Positions 14,031 through 23,020 of a stretch of DNA of 64,000 bases are shown here, one piece after another. The stretch covers positions 496,001 to 560,000 of the forward strand of contig NZ_JBIWFB010000002.1 in the NCBI RefSeq assembly GCF_044762855.1. The letters are read 5' to 3'. The notes under the pieces were generated by a model, which worked only from the letters and a program-made list of their open reading frames with translations, was not told where the DNA came from and searched no databases. The position numbers were made by a program, and so were the translations under genes. Every line of letters begins with the position of its first letter. The first letter of the stretch is position 1. The stretch is from Psychrobacillus sp044762855 (lineage in GTDB: Bacteria > Bacillota > Bacilli > Bacillales_A > Planococcaceae).

Positions 14031-15647
14031 GTGCACGGATTAACGTATGAGCAGTGTATGAAGTTGTTTGAGATAAATCGTTTGATTACCCAAAGTCTAG
14101 ACGTAAAAGAAGTCTTAAGAAACTTGGTCAATGCCGCTTTTGATTTGGTCGCACGTGCGGATACAATCATTATTTATGAATCGAAAGAAGATGGTTATTT
14201 ACATTTTACGGATGGTATAGGCATAGGGAGTGAAGCGGCAAAGAAAATTCGATTTAAACCAGGTGAATCCATTACTGGTCGAGTTTTTCAAGAAAGAAAA
14301 ATCTATAATATTTCTGGTGATAAATCCATAGAATTAATGAGGAACATGGAGTATGAAAATATGGAACTTTATAAGAAGGCGGTTAACTTCAAAAAAATAA
14401 AAAGTGTTATTTCTGCTCCGCTTACCTACAAAGATACGTGTATAGGCGTTATTGTTGTGGACAATTTCGAAGATGATAGTGGTGTGTTTACAGAACAAGA
14501 AACGCAAATCATTGAAATTTTAGCTAATCAAGCAGCAATTGCATTGTCAAATAGTCGATTTTACGAAGAACTTCAACAGCGAAACAATGATTTGGTCTAC
14601 GCTCAGGAAGTTCACCATCGTTTCTCGAAAATTTTAATAGAGGGAAAGGGTATTCCACAAATCGCTCAAGTATTAGCACGAATTTTGAAGCACGACGTGT
14701 GCTATTCTGAGACGTATACAGAACTATCTAGATCGTTTCCCATCGTTTCATCTCAAGAGATATTAGGCTATCTACTGTTTAAACAGCCTGTTGAACAGTT
14801 TTCAAAACTTGAAAAAGTAGCCATCGAGCAAGCAGCAACATCCATTGTAATTGAACTGATCAAACAAAATAATCTCTTTGAAAGAGAGATACATTTAAAG
14901 GAAGATCTTTTTTTACAGTTACTCGATGGGGTGAATATAACAAATTTATCGGGATATGAAAAAATACAAGAGATTTCCAGTTATTCCTCTATTACTTGTG
15001 TACTTATAGAAGGAAGGATCAAACCACTTTGGAGTTTAGATTCATTCATCTCCAAAGAACGATTTTTACGAAATTTAGAAAGAGAATTGAGGAAAATTCA
15101 AGACAATGTTTTATTGTTTTGTCGCGGATTTGAGATAATTATTCTGTTCCCTAAGTTCACTTCTGTTACCTTTAATAATTTAAAAAGTATTGTTGAAAAG
15201 GGATTTTTACAAGATTTAGATGTGATCTTGGGTATAGGGCGGACTGTAAGTGTCCAAGCGCTGTCCGAAACGTATCTTGAAGCTAAAGAATCATTACACA
15301 TAGCCAAAAGTAAAATTGCAGAATCTATAGTAAGATTTGAAGATTTAGGTTTTGAACGGTTATGGCATGGTCTTGATGAAAAGGTATTAAAAAAATATGT
15401 TCAAGATCATCTTGGTAAATTAATGAATAAAGACAATCCCGATCATTTTACGCTAAGAAAATATGTTGAACTGAATGGAAAACACAAAGAAACTGCACAG
15501 GAATTAATGATTCATCCTAATACATTAACCTATCGATTGAAGAAAATTGAAGAAGAGTTATCAATTGATTTGCGCATTAAAAAAGATTTGTTAGCAATTA
15601 TGACTTCGTTTGAAATGCTTGATTATTTACAAGAGAATTTGTTATAA
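14031..15647 (+). CDS. GAF-domain PucR/CdaR-type transcriptional activator
   Basis: The 538-residue regulator has a GAF sensor domain (about 20-185; features RFKPGESITGRVFQE and ISAPLTYKDTCIGVIVVDNF), a middle region of GGDEF-like fold as in the CdaR/PucR family (about 290-430), and a C-terminal PucR-type helix-turn-helix (about 475-535; KHKETAQELMIHPNTLTYRLKKIE). Such proteins usually activate adjacent catabolic genes on binding a small ligand. GTG 14031 is preceded by AAGGGGG. The aldehyde dehydrogenase, oxidoreductase and DUF3100 genes follow in the same direction and are its likely targets. The ligand is unknown. Confidence 0.85.
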   Translation: MHGLTYEQCMKLFEINRLITQSLDVKEVLRNLVNAAFDLVARADTIIIYESKEDGYLHFTDGIGIGSEAAKKIRFKPGESITGRVFQERKIYNISGDKSIELMRNMEYENMELYKKAVNFKKIKSVISAPLTYKDTCIGVIVVDNFEDDSGVFTEQETQIIEILANQAAIALSNSRFYEELQQRNNDLVYAQEVHHRFSKILIEGKGIPQIAQVLARILKHDVCYSETYTELSRSFPIVSSQEILGYLLFKQPVEQFSKLEKVAIEQAATSIVIELIKQNNLFEREIHLKEDLFLQLLDGVNITNLSGYEKIQEISSYSSITCVLIEGRIKPLWSLDSFISKERFLRNLERELRKIQDNVLLFCRGFEIIILFPKFTSVTFNNLKSIVEKGFLQDLDVILGIGRTVSVQALSETYLEAKESLHIAKSKIAESIVRFEDLGFERLWHGLDEKVLKKYVQDHLGKLMNKDNPDHFTLRKYVELNGKHKETAQELMIHPNTLTYRLKKIEEELSIDLRIKKDLLAIMTSFEMLDYLQENLL

Positions 15648-15677
15648 ACTCCAAAAAATTTCACTTCTATTTGTTCT

Positions 15678-15724
15678 TTCACACATACTAATAGTGGTAG
15701 TTAAATTATTATAATTAGTGTGAA
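15678..15724 (+). promoter_or_regulatory. Activator-type promoter with split inverted repeat before the aldehyde dehydrogenase
   Basis: TTCACAC (15678-15684) followed three bases later by CTAAT mirrors ATTAGTGTGAA (15714-15724). A TATAAT box (15710-15715) lies between them without a recognisable -35. A similar half site, ATTATGTGTGAA, occurs at 13987-13998 upstream of the regulator gene. I infer a binding site for the PucR-type regulator; this is a guess from layout. Confidence 0.45.
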
Positions 15725-15751
15725 TAAACAAACTATTTAGGAGTGATTAGA

Positions 15752-17245
15752 ATGGTAACGACATCAGTCAATCAAATAGGAGAGGCTAAATTAGAAATAC
15801 CTATATACCAAAACTATATTAATGGGGAATGGGTAACTTCTAAGACGAATGAATTGTATGACAGTATTAACCCAGCTAATACAAGTCAGGTTTTGGGAAG
15901 ATTTCAGAAGTCATCAGTTGAAGATATACGGCTGGCAATTGCTGCTGCAAAAGAAGCTTTTCCAGAATGGTCAAAAGTTTCAGCACCAACTCGAGGAGAC
16001 GTTATTTTCAAGTTAATTAATCTATTGGAAGAACATAAGGAAGAGTTGGCTCTGATTCTCACAAAAGAGGTTGGTAAAGCAATCCGTGAATCCAGGGGAG
16101 AAGTCTTGAAAACGATTCAAGCAATGAAGCAATTTAGTGGGGAAGCAACACGGCTGGCAGGTGAAACATTGCCCTCCTATAATGAGGAAATTTTTGCGTA
16201 CACCGTTCGTGAACCGTTAGGAGTTGTTGGTGTTATTGCACCATATAATTTCCCTTTAGGAATAGGAATATGGAAAATTGCACCTGCTATTATTGCCGGA
16301 AATACAGTCGTATTCAAACCAGCTAGTACTACTTCCCTCATTAGTGTGAAAATCATGGAGCTATTTGAAAAGGCTGGTGTACCTGCTGGAGTGGTGAATA
16401 TGGTTACTGGCTCAGGAGCAGTTATTGGAAAAGAATTTGGTGAGAACGAAGAATTGAAAGCGGTATCATTTACAGGTTCTACAGATGTCGGGGTAGCTTT
16501 AGGAAAAGCAGTAACACAACATGGGGGTAAAATGCAGGCAGAAATGGGTGGAAAAAACCCAGCCATTATCTTAGAAGATGCCGATTTGGACTTAGCAATT
16601 GAAAGCATTGTTACAAGTGGTTTTTTTGATAATGGACAGCGTTGTACGGGTACTAGTAGACTAATCGTTCCAAAACCTATTTATCGTGAAGTAATTGATC
16701 GCCTTGTTGCAAAAGCAGAATCACTTGTAATTCAAGATGGACAAAGTGAGGACGCAACAAATGGAGCAGTCATTGATGAAAATCAATTAAACACGTATTT
16801 ACATTATGTTCAAAGTGCAGTGGATGAGGGAGCGACGTTAGAAACAGGTGGAAAACGCTTAACAAAAGGCGATTTGAAAAATGGTTATTTTGTAGCACCG
16901 ACTGTTTTTAGTGGTGTTCGTCCTGATATGACCATTGCAAAAGAAGAAATCTTTGGACCGGTTATTGGAGTTTTAGAGGTAGATGATTATGAAGAAGCTC
17001 TTGCAATGGCTAATAATATAGAATTTGGTCTGTCTTCAACAATTTATACGAAAGATTTGGAAAAAGCATTCCATTTTGTGCGCAATATACAATCAGGTGT
17101 GACTCATGTAAATCTTCCATCTACTTATTTTGAAAACCATTTTCCTTTTGGTGGCAAGAAGGAATCTAGTATCGGACCGAGAGAACAAGGAAGTACGGCA
17201 TTAGATTTTTGGACGGATATCAAAACAGTTTACATGAAACCATGA
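15752..17245 (+). CDS. NAD(P)-dependent aldehyde dehydrogenase (2-oxoglutarate-semialdehyde-dehydrogenase-like)
   Basis: The enzyme oxidises an aldehyde to the acid. The 497-residue protein has the cofactor-fold entry SFTGSTDVG, the general-base glutamate in EMGGKNP, the nucleophilic cysteine in DNGQRCTGTSR and the late motif EEIFGPVIGVLE. Overall it reads like the 2-oxoglutarate semialdehyde (YcbD-type) branch, but substrate cannot be fixed by eye. ATG 15752 is chosen because AGGAGTG lies 7 bases upstream. It is followed 14 bases later by a hydroxyacid-dehydrogenase-like gene, suggesting a short oxidative pathway. Confidence 0.85.
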   Translation: MVTTSVNQIGEAKLEIPIYQNYINGEWVTSKTNELYDSINPANTSQVLGRFQKSSVEDIRLAIAAAKEAFPEWSKVSAPTRGDVIFKLINLLEEHKEELALILTKEVGKAIRESRGEVLKTIQAMKQFSGEATRLAGETLPSYNEEIFAYTVREPLGVVGVIAPYNFPLGIGIWKIAPAIIAGNTVVFKPASTTSLISVKIMELFEKAGVPAGVVNMVTGSGAVIGKEFGENEELKAVSFTGSTDVGVALGKAVTQHGGKMQAEMGGKNPAIILEDADLDLAIESIVTSGFFDNGQRCTGTSRLIVPKPIYREVIDRLVAKAESLVIQDGQSEDATNGAVIDENQLNTYLHYVQSAVDEGATLETGGKRLTKGDLKNGYFVAPTVFSGVRPDMTIAKEEIFGPVIGVLEVDDYEEALAMANNIEFGLSSTIYTKDLEKAFHFVRNIQSGVTHVNLPSTYFENHFPFGGKKESSIGPREQGSTALDFWTDIKTVYMKP

Positions 17246-17259
17246 TTGGAGGAGTCTAA

Positions 17260-18147
17260 GTGAAAATAGGAATGATAGGCTGCGGTGCAATGGGTGCAGG
17301 CATTGTAAAAAACTTATTGAAAAATCATCATCAAGTTTGGACTTTCGATCCCGATCAAAGCAAACAGGAATCCATGAGAGAACTCGGTGCAGTTCCAGTT
17401 TCTTCAATGGAGTCAGTTGCATCAGAATTAGAAGTCATTATGTTATCGTTGCCACTTACGGAACTAGTGGAAGAAGCAATTATAGGCGAAGGAGGTATCC
17501 TTGCTCATTTAGAAAAAGGAACTTATATACTGGATATGAGCACAACAGATGTTAACATTACGAAAAAATTAGCACAGTATGCAGAAGAAGCTGGAGTATA
17601 TTTTTTCGATTGTCCAGTTAGTAATGGTCCGGTTGGAGCTGAACAAGGCACGTTGACGATAATGGTAGGTGGTGAAAGAGAAAAATTTGAAACAATCCAA
17701 CCTATCTTAAATGTTATAGGGGAGGAGATAAGATATATTGGTCCTGCGGGTTCCGGACAGGTTGTAAAGCTATGCAATAATATGGTTGTTGCTGGAATTA
17801 TTGTATTGCTAAGTGAAACATTATTGACAGGAACAAAAGCAGGTGTAGATGTAAAAAAGATTGCAGAAGTAATGTCCATTGGTTCAGCTCAGTCAAAAGT
17901 TCTTTCTGTTTTCGGTCCCAATTTAATCAATGATACGCATCATAACGTGAATTTTTTACTCAGTCATATGACAAAAGATGTGCGTTTGTTTAATGAATTA
18001 GCGAAAGAATCTCAAGCTGCGACTTTTGTTAGTCCTATTGTAGAACAACTTTTTGAAATAGCAAAAATTCAAGGAAAGGGGAATCTAGATACTAGTGCAG
18101 TTGGACAAATGCTAGAGATGTTTAGCAATCATAAAATTGTACACTAA
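17260..18147 (+). CDS. 3-hydroxyisobutyrate dehydrogenase family oxidoreductase
   Basis: This is a 295-residue beta-hydroxyacid dehydrogenase. It has the N-terminal cofactor motif IGMIGCGAMGAGIVKNLL, the substrate-site motif DCPVSNGPVGAEQGTLTIMVGG (DxPVSGG-type) and the catalytic lysine in GQVVKLCNNM. It oxidises a beta-hydroxyacid or reduces a semialdehyde with NAD(P). GTG 17260 follows GGAGG. It lies between the aldehyde dehydrogenase and the first DUF3100 pair, with short gaps, and probably shares their transcript. Substrates could be 3-hydroxyisobutyrate, tartronate semialdehyde or another acid. Confidence 0.85.
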   Translation: MKIGMIGCGAMGAGIVKNLLKNHHQVWTFDPDQSKQESMRELGAVPVSSMESVASELEVIMLSLPLTELVEEAIIGEGGILAHLEKGTYILDMSTTDVNITKKLAQYAEEAGVYFFDCPVSNGPVGAEQGTLTIMVGGEREKFETIQPILNVIGEEIRYIGPAGSGQVVKLCNNMVVAGIIVLLSETLLTGTKAGVDVKKIAEVMSIGSAQSKVLSVFGPNLINDTHHNVNFLLSHMTKDVRLFNELAKESQAATFVSPIVEQLFEIAKIQGKGNLDTSAVGQMLEMFSNHKIVH

Positions 18148-18165
18148 CTTTATGGGGGGATAGTA

Positions 18166-18963
18166 TTGCTGAAAGATTGGAAGCTTCATATTATTGTTCT
18201 ATTTTTTGTATTAATAGGGGAAGCGATAGGTGTTATACAATTCAATTTAGGTGTAGGTACTATTGCTTTGTTCCCAATGCTCTATGTATTATTAATGGGC
18301 GGAATTGTAAGTTTTCCAAAGTTCAAATGGATGAATGAAGCGCAGATGAAAAAAGCAGCCGGAATACTTGGGATATCCTTCATGTTGTTTGTTGCCAAAC
18401 TTGGTTCCATGTTGGGACCGTCTTTGCCCAAAATATTTGAAGCTGGTGCATCTTTAGCAGTTCAAGAAATCGGTCATGTCATTGGAACTATTATAATTGG
18501 ATTGCCGATTGCATTACTCATTGGTATGAAAAGAGAGTCGATTGGTGCAACTTTCTCGATAGACCGAGAGCCTAATTTAGCCATTATTTCAGAAAAATAT
18601 GGAGCAGATTCACCAGAAGGAAGAGGGGCATTAGGAGTCTATATCTGCGGGACCGTTTTTGGCGCAATCTATTTAGCTTTACTTGCAGGTTTTTTAGGAA
18701 GCCTTGGTATTTTTCACCCGATTTCATTGGCAATGGGAGCTGGTGTAGGTTCAGGAAGTATGATGGCTGCCGCGTCTGGAGCGCTTGCTGTAACTTTTCC
18801 AAATGATGCCGATGATATCGCTTTATTTGCGGCAGCGGCTAACTTAATTACAACGATTTTAGGAACTTATATTTGCGTATTCTTCTCTCTTCCTGTGACA
18901 GCACGCCTATATGAATGGCTCGAACCAATCATTGGACGTAAACGGAAGGAGGTTGCAAAGTAA
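18166..18963 (+). CDS. DUF3100 membrane protein, copy 1
   Basis: The 265-residue protein has about seven hydrophobic segments and a conserved polar loop (REPNLAIISEKYGADSPEGRG) between segments in the middle. It resembles the DUF3100 family, a putative transporter group without a proved substrate. It starts at TTG 18166 after GGGGGGAT. Its stop overlaps by one base the ATG of a 145-residue membrane partner, so the two are likely subunits of one carrier. It is about nine-tenths identical by eye to the product of 24722-25519. Loop residues are invariant between copies and differences are mostly conservative changes in membrane segments. Upstream enzymes suggest uptake or export of a carboxylate. 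Confidence 0.75.
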   Translation: MLKDWKLHIIVLFFVLIGEAIGVIQFNLGVGTIALFPMLYVLLMGGIVSFPKFKWMNEAQMKKAAGILGISFMLFVAKLGSMLGPSLPKIFEAGASLAVQEIGHVIGTIIIGLPIALLIGMKRESIGATFSIDREPNLAIISEKYGADSPEGRGALGVYICGTVFGAIYLALLAGFLGSLGIFHPISLAMGAGVGSGSMMAAASGALAVTFPNDADDIALFAAAANLITTILGTYICVFFSLPVTARLYEWLEPIIGRKRKEVAK

Positions 18964-19400
18964 TGCTAGAAAAGTCAAAAGTATTAGTATTGATCGGCAT
19001 TATTGCAATCCTCGGAAATTGGGTAGGATATGATGTATCTCCGATTGCAGCACTTCCAGGGATAATTCTTATCGTACTATTTACTGTAATCGGTCTAAGT
19101 TTAAATGTGGCCATACCTAAAATACCGGCAGTCATTTGGATTTCCTTAATTGCGTTAATTGCGACTACTCCAATTTTCCCTGGTAACGAATGGATTGTTG
19201 AACAAACAGGGAAGATTAATTTTATGGCATTAGCTACACCTATACTAGCATATGCCGGTTTATCCCTCGGAAAAGACTTGGAAAGTTTTAAAAAGTTAGG
19301 TTGGAGAATTGTTATTGTTTCACTAGTAGTCTACACTGGAACATTTCTATTCGCTACATTATTTGCTGAAATTGTATTTAAACTGCAAGGTAGATTTTAG
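18963..19400 (+). CDS. Small membrane partner of DUF3100 protein, copy 1
   Basis: This is a 145-residue protein with four or five hydrophobic segments and the motif ATPILAYAGLSLGKDLESFKKLGW, which ends in a short amphipathic stretch before the last membrane segment. That pattern recalls the halves of YeiH/KdgT-like carriers, but I do not recognise a named family. It is translationally coupled (TAATG) to the DUF3100 gene and occurs again beside the second DUF3100 gene, so it is probably an obligate partner. A terminator follows. Confidence 0.7.
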   Translation: MLEKSKVLVLIGIIAILGNWVGYDVSPIAALPGIILIVLFTVIGLSLNVAIPKIPAVIWISLIALIATTPIFPGNEWIVEQTGKINFMALATPILAYAGLSLGKDLESFKKLGWRIVIVSLVVYTGTFLFATLFAEIVFKLQGRF

Positions 19401-19421
19401 TTCACTATGTATGATTAATCG

Positions 19422-19453
19422 GAAACCAATCAGCGTATCAGTTGATTGGTTTC
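19422..19453 (+). terminator. Terminator after first DUF3100 pair
   Basis: Perfect 11-base arms GAAACCAATCA / TGATTGGTTTC enclose a 10-base loop and are followed by TATTATT. Confidence 0.8.
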
Positions 19454-19569
19454 TATTATTGTATTAATGAAAAATAAGTCATACTAGAAAGGGAAGACTT
19501 TTATTGGGAATATGTTAATATAATAGTAAATATAAACTAAATACTCCCAAAAGAGAGGTAGATTAGAAA

Positions 19570-20871
19570 TTGAAAAAAATCCGATTGGGCTTGTTTGGTG
19601 CAGAAGATTCGATCGAAATTATGGAATCTGTAGTTTCTAGATATGCTGAATTCAGCTACATTTCTATCTCCTACTGGCGTGATGAAGAGATAGTGGAAAA
19701 ATTAACAAAACAAACGAATGACGTAGATATGTGGCTTTTTTCTGGTCAAATTCCATATGGATTTGCAAAGAAATGGGCTGGAATCACACAACCAATGTTT
19801 TATGTTCCTTCATCAGGCTCCAGTTTGTATAAAACTTTGTTGCATATTACTTATAATCAGAAAATACCTTTCGATCAGTTGAGCTTCGATACGTTCCATC
19901 CTACTGAACTAGAAAGAGTTTTTCAAGAATCTGAGATAGCTCCTAAGCCCTTGTATTTAAAGCATTACGAAGAGGAAATTCATACAGATGAAGTAGTAAA
20001 TTATCACCACGAACTTTGGATAACTGGAAAGACCTTAGCTGCCGTTACTTGTCTTAAAAATGCTCAACATGAGCTTAACAAACTTGGTGTTCCTGCATTC
20101 CGAGTTCTTCCTACTCAAGCTGCTATCGTTTCAACTTTAGCCCTTATACTTCAAACGCATGAAACGATGCATTTTAAGGATACCCAAATTGCAGTACAGA
20201 TGATTGAATTCGATACGTTTTCTAGTCTAACAAAAGAGAATTTTAGCACGGATGAAATTTATAAAATCGAAATCAAAATGACAGAAAAGCTACTAGAATA
20301 CACAAAAAAAATAAGTGGTTCGCTGAAATCAGCAGGACCAGGCAGATTTGCCATATTTACGACTCATGGAATTCTTCGAGAAATGACGAAAGAATTTACC
20401 GTAGTTCCAGATTTCGCAATCCTTCAATTGGCTGGTCATGATGCAGTCACATGTGGGATAGGAATTGGACAAACTGTCTATGAGGCCGAGATTAATGCTG
20501 GGACTGCCTTGCTACATGCAAAAGAATTCCACAAAGGATCATCGATGGTGGTTTTAGACGATAAAACGATTGTTGGCCCATTAGGACAGCCTGAGCAAAT
20601 TACATATGGATATGCCCCGGAGCATCTCCAATCGTTAAGCGAACAAACATCACTTAGTATTGCTACATTAAGCAAACTAGAATCGATATTAAGAAAAATA
20701 GGGAAGATAGAAATCAATGCCCATGATCTGGCGCAACATATGAGTATTATGCCAAGAAGTGCTCGGAGAATTTTAACGGAGTTGGAGTCAAAAGGGTTGG
20801 CGCAAGTAGTAGGAGAAGAAAACCCTCATCCAAGGGGAAGACCAAGAAAAATTTATCAAATTAAGTTATGA
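19570..20871 (+). CDS. Winged-helix transcriptional regulator, family not recognised
   Basis: The 433-residue protein has an N-terminal alpha/beta sensor-like part (LGLFGAEDSIEIMESVV) and a middle region with AVQMIEFDTFSS and a GPGRFAIFTTHG stretch resembling a cyclase-like fold. The C-terminal winged helix (about 370-430; DLAQHMSIMPRSARRILTELESKGL, then a GRPRKIYQ tail) is typical of replication-terminator or MarR-like wings. It has TTG start and AGAGGTAG upstream. Its place between two DUF3100 pairs and before the M20/YfcC genes suggests it senses the transported compound. No confident family name can be given. Confidence 0.7.
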   Translation: MKKIRLGLFGAEDSIEIMESVVSRYAEFSYISISYWRDEEIVEKLTKQTNDVDMWLFSGQIPYGFAKKWAGITQPMFYVPSSGSSLYKTLLHITYNQKIPFDQLSFDTFHPTELERVFQESEIAPKPLYLKHYEEEIHTDEVVNYHHELWITGKTLAAVTCLKNAQHELNKLGVPAFRVLPTQAAIVSTLALILQTHETMHFKDTQIAVQMIEFDTFSSLTKENFSTDEIYKIEIKMTEKLLEYTKKISGSLKSAGPGRFAIFTTHGILREMTKEFTVVPDFAILQLAGHDAVTCGIGIGQTVYEAEINAGTALLHAKEFHKGSSMVVLDDKTIVGPLGQPEQITYGYAPEHLQSLSEQTSLSIATLSKLESILRKIGKIEINAHDLAQHMSIMPRSARRILTELESKGLAQVVGEENPHPRGRPRKIYQIKL

Positions 20872-20898
20872 CAAGATCTTTATGGTCTTGTTTTTTTA
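20870..20898 (+). terminator. Terminator of the winged-helix regulator gene
   Basis: ACAAGA / TCTTGT arms with a 9-base loop are followed by seven T, starting at the stop codon. Confidence 0.85.
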
Positions 20899-21044
20899 TT
20901 GGTTTGGAACAATGAAATTTAGACAGGTGGATAACTTTTTTTAGTAACATTAGATTGGCATATGTTGAACGTGGTATAGGGAAAGTGCGTATTGCGACAA
21001 ACTATCGGCACTTTATACATGGAGGAAAGTGACAATTTATAAAT

Positions 21045-21135
21045 GCGCAACGTATCAGCCATTACTCGCAACATAGAAGGACATATGCGCAACATTGTGC
21101 TTCAAACGCGCAATATTAAGAGTCATTTGCGCAAC
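21045..21135 (+). repeat. 21-bp-period array, GCGCAAC orientation (5 units)
   Basis: The heptamer GCGCAAC (variants TCGCAAC, GCGCAAT) starts at 21045, 21066, 21087, 21108 and 21129, exactly 21 bases apart, with unrelated bases between. The period equals two helical turns and seven codons. Confidence 0.85.
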
Positions 21136-21181
21136 GATTACCAAAACAAGTCACAGTCACTGTCGTCTCACTACAAGTATA

Positions 21182-21289
21182 CTTGCTGTTTTAAGAATTA
21201 GTTGCTTTCATAGGCAGTTTTGTTGCTCTCACGCTGATTTTGTTGCTTTCGGAATAGAATTAGTTGCTTTCAATAAACGATTTGTTGCC
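21182..21289 (-). repeat. 21-bp-period array, GTTGCT orientation (6 units)
   Basis: GTTGCT (variants CTTGCT, GTTGCC) starts at 21182, 21201, 21222, 21242, 21263 and 21284, with spacings of 19, 21, 20, 21 and 21. This is the reverse complement of AGCAAC, so the array faces the GCGCAAC array across about 46 bases. Confidence 0.8.
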
Positions 21290-21687
21290 CTAAGCCAATT
21301 ATTGGATTAATACAGGCAAAAATTGTAGAAGGATTTATTTTCAGCAAGTCAATACTGAGTAAGAAAGCAACTTTTCTTTATTTTTGCTATAGGCGGCGAC
21401 TCTTACTGAGACCAACATAATATTGGTCACGAAGCCGTGGCAAACGATGTGGCGCTCTTACCCTCAATACTTTTTATGAGACAGCGCAACGTATGCGCAA
21501 GCGGTGGTGCTGGCTGATCGCTCACTCAAGCCACGGAAAGTGTCCGTCCTGCAGCGAAAATCACAGCGGATACTTCTATCAACTCACTAAGACGTATTAT
21601 CCCTATTTTTTGCATCATTCCATTAGAAATTAATGGGGCAGCCGTGTAAGCGATTTCTCTTTAAATGCAATTTTAGAAAATTAGGAC

Positions 21688-21717
21688 TTGATTAAAATCT
21701 CTTAATTAATATATAAT
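21688..21717 (+). promoter_or_regulatory. Sigma-A promoter of the M20 amidohydrolase gene
   Basis: TTGATT (21688-21693) and TATAAT (21712-21717) are separated by 18 bases, about 80 bases before the start codon. Confidence 0.6.
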
Positions 21718-21799
21718 TTTGGTCATAGCCGTAAATGAACCTAAAATAGAATCTACGTTTTGCAATAAGCTATTACATAGATTAAGAGGAGAACATGTT

Positions 21800-22975
21800 A
21801 TGCAAAATACAGTAATTGCTCGTTTAGTAGAGGAGATTAAGGATGAGGTGATCGCTTGGAGAAGATACCTCCATACTTACCCGGAATTATCCTTTGAAGA
21901 AGAAAAGACTGCCCAATTTATTTTTGAAAAGCTCCAGACTTTTGACAATCTAGAAGTTTCACGTCCTACTAAAACAAGTGTAATGGCACGGCTAATAGGA
22001 AAACAGCAGGGGAAAGTGCTAGCAATCCGTGCAGATATCGATGCGCTGCCGATTCAAGAAGAAACATCTCATTCCTTTTCCTCTCAAAATCCAGGTGTTA
22101 TGCATGCTTGCGGTCATGATGGACATACAGCAATTTTACTTGGCGCGGCGAAAATTCTTTCTACTTTGCAAGATCAATTGAAAGGGGAGGTTCGTTTTTT
22201 ATTTCAACATGCGGAAGAGTTAGCTCCTGGTGGGGCAGAAGAAATGGTGCAGGCGGGAGTTATGGATGGAGTAGATATGATTATAGGTGCTCATCTTTGG
22301 TCTCCGTTAGAAACAGGGAAAATTGGAGTTGCAGCTGGTCCAGTCATGGCATCGCCTGATACATTTACGATTTCCATCGTGGGTCAAGGAGGCCATGCAG
22401 GACTTCCACATCAAACGGTCGATGCCATTGCGGTTGGCGCACAGGTTGTCAGCAATTTACAGCATATTGTCTCTCGAAATATGGATCCGTTAGACACGTT
22501 AGTCTTATCGATCACAAAATTTGCAGGTGGGACTGCCATGAATATTATTACAGGATCTGTTGAAATTGCAGGGACTGTTCGCCTCTTTAATACGGAACTT
22601 AGACCAGTAGTCGCAGAATTGATGGAACGAGTTGTAAAAGGTATAACAGAAGCCCATGGTGCTACTTATCACTTTGAGTATATGGAAGGTCCGGCTCCAG
22701 TAATTAACGATAATGACATAACAAGGTTGATCGAAGAAACAGTATGTGAACTTTATGGAGAAGAAGCGTTAGTTTTGGTGAAACCAAATATGGGAGCGGA
22801 AGATTTCTCCGCTTTTTTACAGAAGGCACCGGGTACCTATTTTTTCACTGGTTCAGGCAATAAAGAAAAGGGAACTGACTACCCGCATCACCATCCGCGT
22901 TTTGATCTGGATGAAGATGCTTTTTCAAAAGGGATGAATATGTTTGTGCATGCAACCTTAAAGCTTTTAGGTTGA
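21800..22975 (+). CDS. M20D-family amidohydrolase (hippurate hydrolase / aminoacylase-like)
   Basis: M20D enzymes hydrolyse N-acyl amino acids or related amides with two metal ions. The 391-residue product has RRYLHTYPELSFEE near the start, the metal cysteine/histidine motif HACGHDGHTA, the catalytic glutamate region QHAEELAPGGA, GAHLW, the lid domain, and the late HHHPRFDLDEDA histidine cluster. No signal peptide is seen. ATG 21800 is used because AAGAGGAG lies 7 bases upstream; an open frame reaches back to 21719 without a ribosome site. It is followed by a YfcC-type carrier gene, suggesting import of the substrate or export of a product. Confidence 0.87.
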   Translation: MQNTVIARLVEEIKDEVIAWRRYLHTYPELSFEEEKTAQFIFEKLQTFDNLEVSRPTKTSVMARLIGKQQGKVLAIRADIDALPIQEETSHSFSSQNPGVMHACGHDGHTAILLGAAKILSTLQDQLKGEVRFLFQHAEELAPGGAEEMVQAGVMDGVDMIIGAHLWSPLETGKIGVAAGPVMASPDTFTISIVGQGGHAGLPHQTVDAIAVGAQVVSNLQHIVSRNMDPLDTLVLSITKFAGGTAMNIITGSVEIAGTVRLFNTELRPVVAELMERVVKGITEAHGATYHFEYMEGPAPVINDNDITRLIEETVCELYGEEALVLVKPNMGAEDFSAFLQKAPGTYFFTGSGNKEKGTDYPHHHPRFDLDEDAFSKGMNMFVHATLKLLG

Positions 22976-23020
22976 GGATGGATAAGAGAAATAGTTTGCT
23001 TTTAACAGAAGGAGGAGCCT

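Larger units (their letters stand above)
20975..21606. repeat. Palindromic mobile-element-like repeat, copy B (expanded, about 632 bp)
   Basis: It begins TATAGGGAAAGTGCGT and ends ACGTATTATCCCTAT, the same terminal inverted repeat as copy A (2778-2913). The last 90 bases align with the right half of copy A. Between the ends it carries about 500 additional bases, including two opposed 21-bp-period arrays annotated separately. No credible gene lies in the whole 20872-21799 interval; the one open frame (21095-21310) is a translation of the arrays. Confidence 0.7.

Noticed and set aside
21045..21289. CRISPR-like array
   Set aside because: Only 6-7 bases are conserved per unit, the two halves face each other, spacers are about 14 bases and no cas genes are present.
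21095..21310. 71-residue open frame rich in Cys/His/Phe
   Set aside because: It is a translation of the 21-bp-period arrays (period equals seven codons), lacks a ribosome site and spans both opposed arrays.
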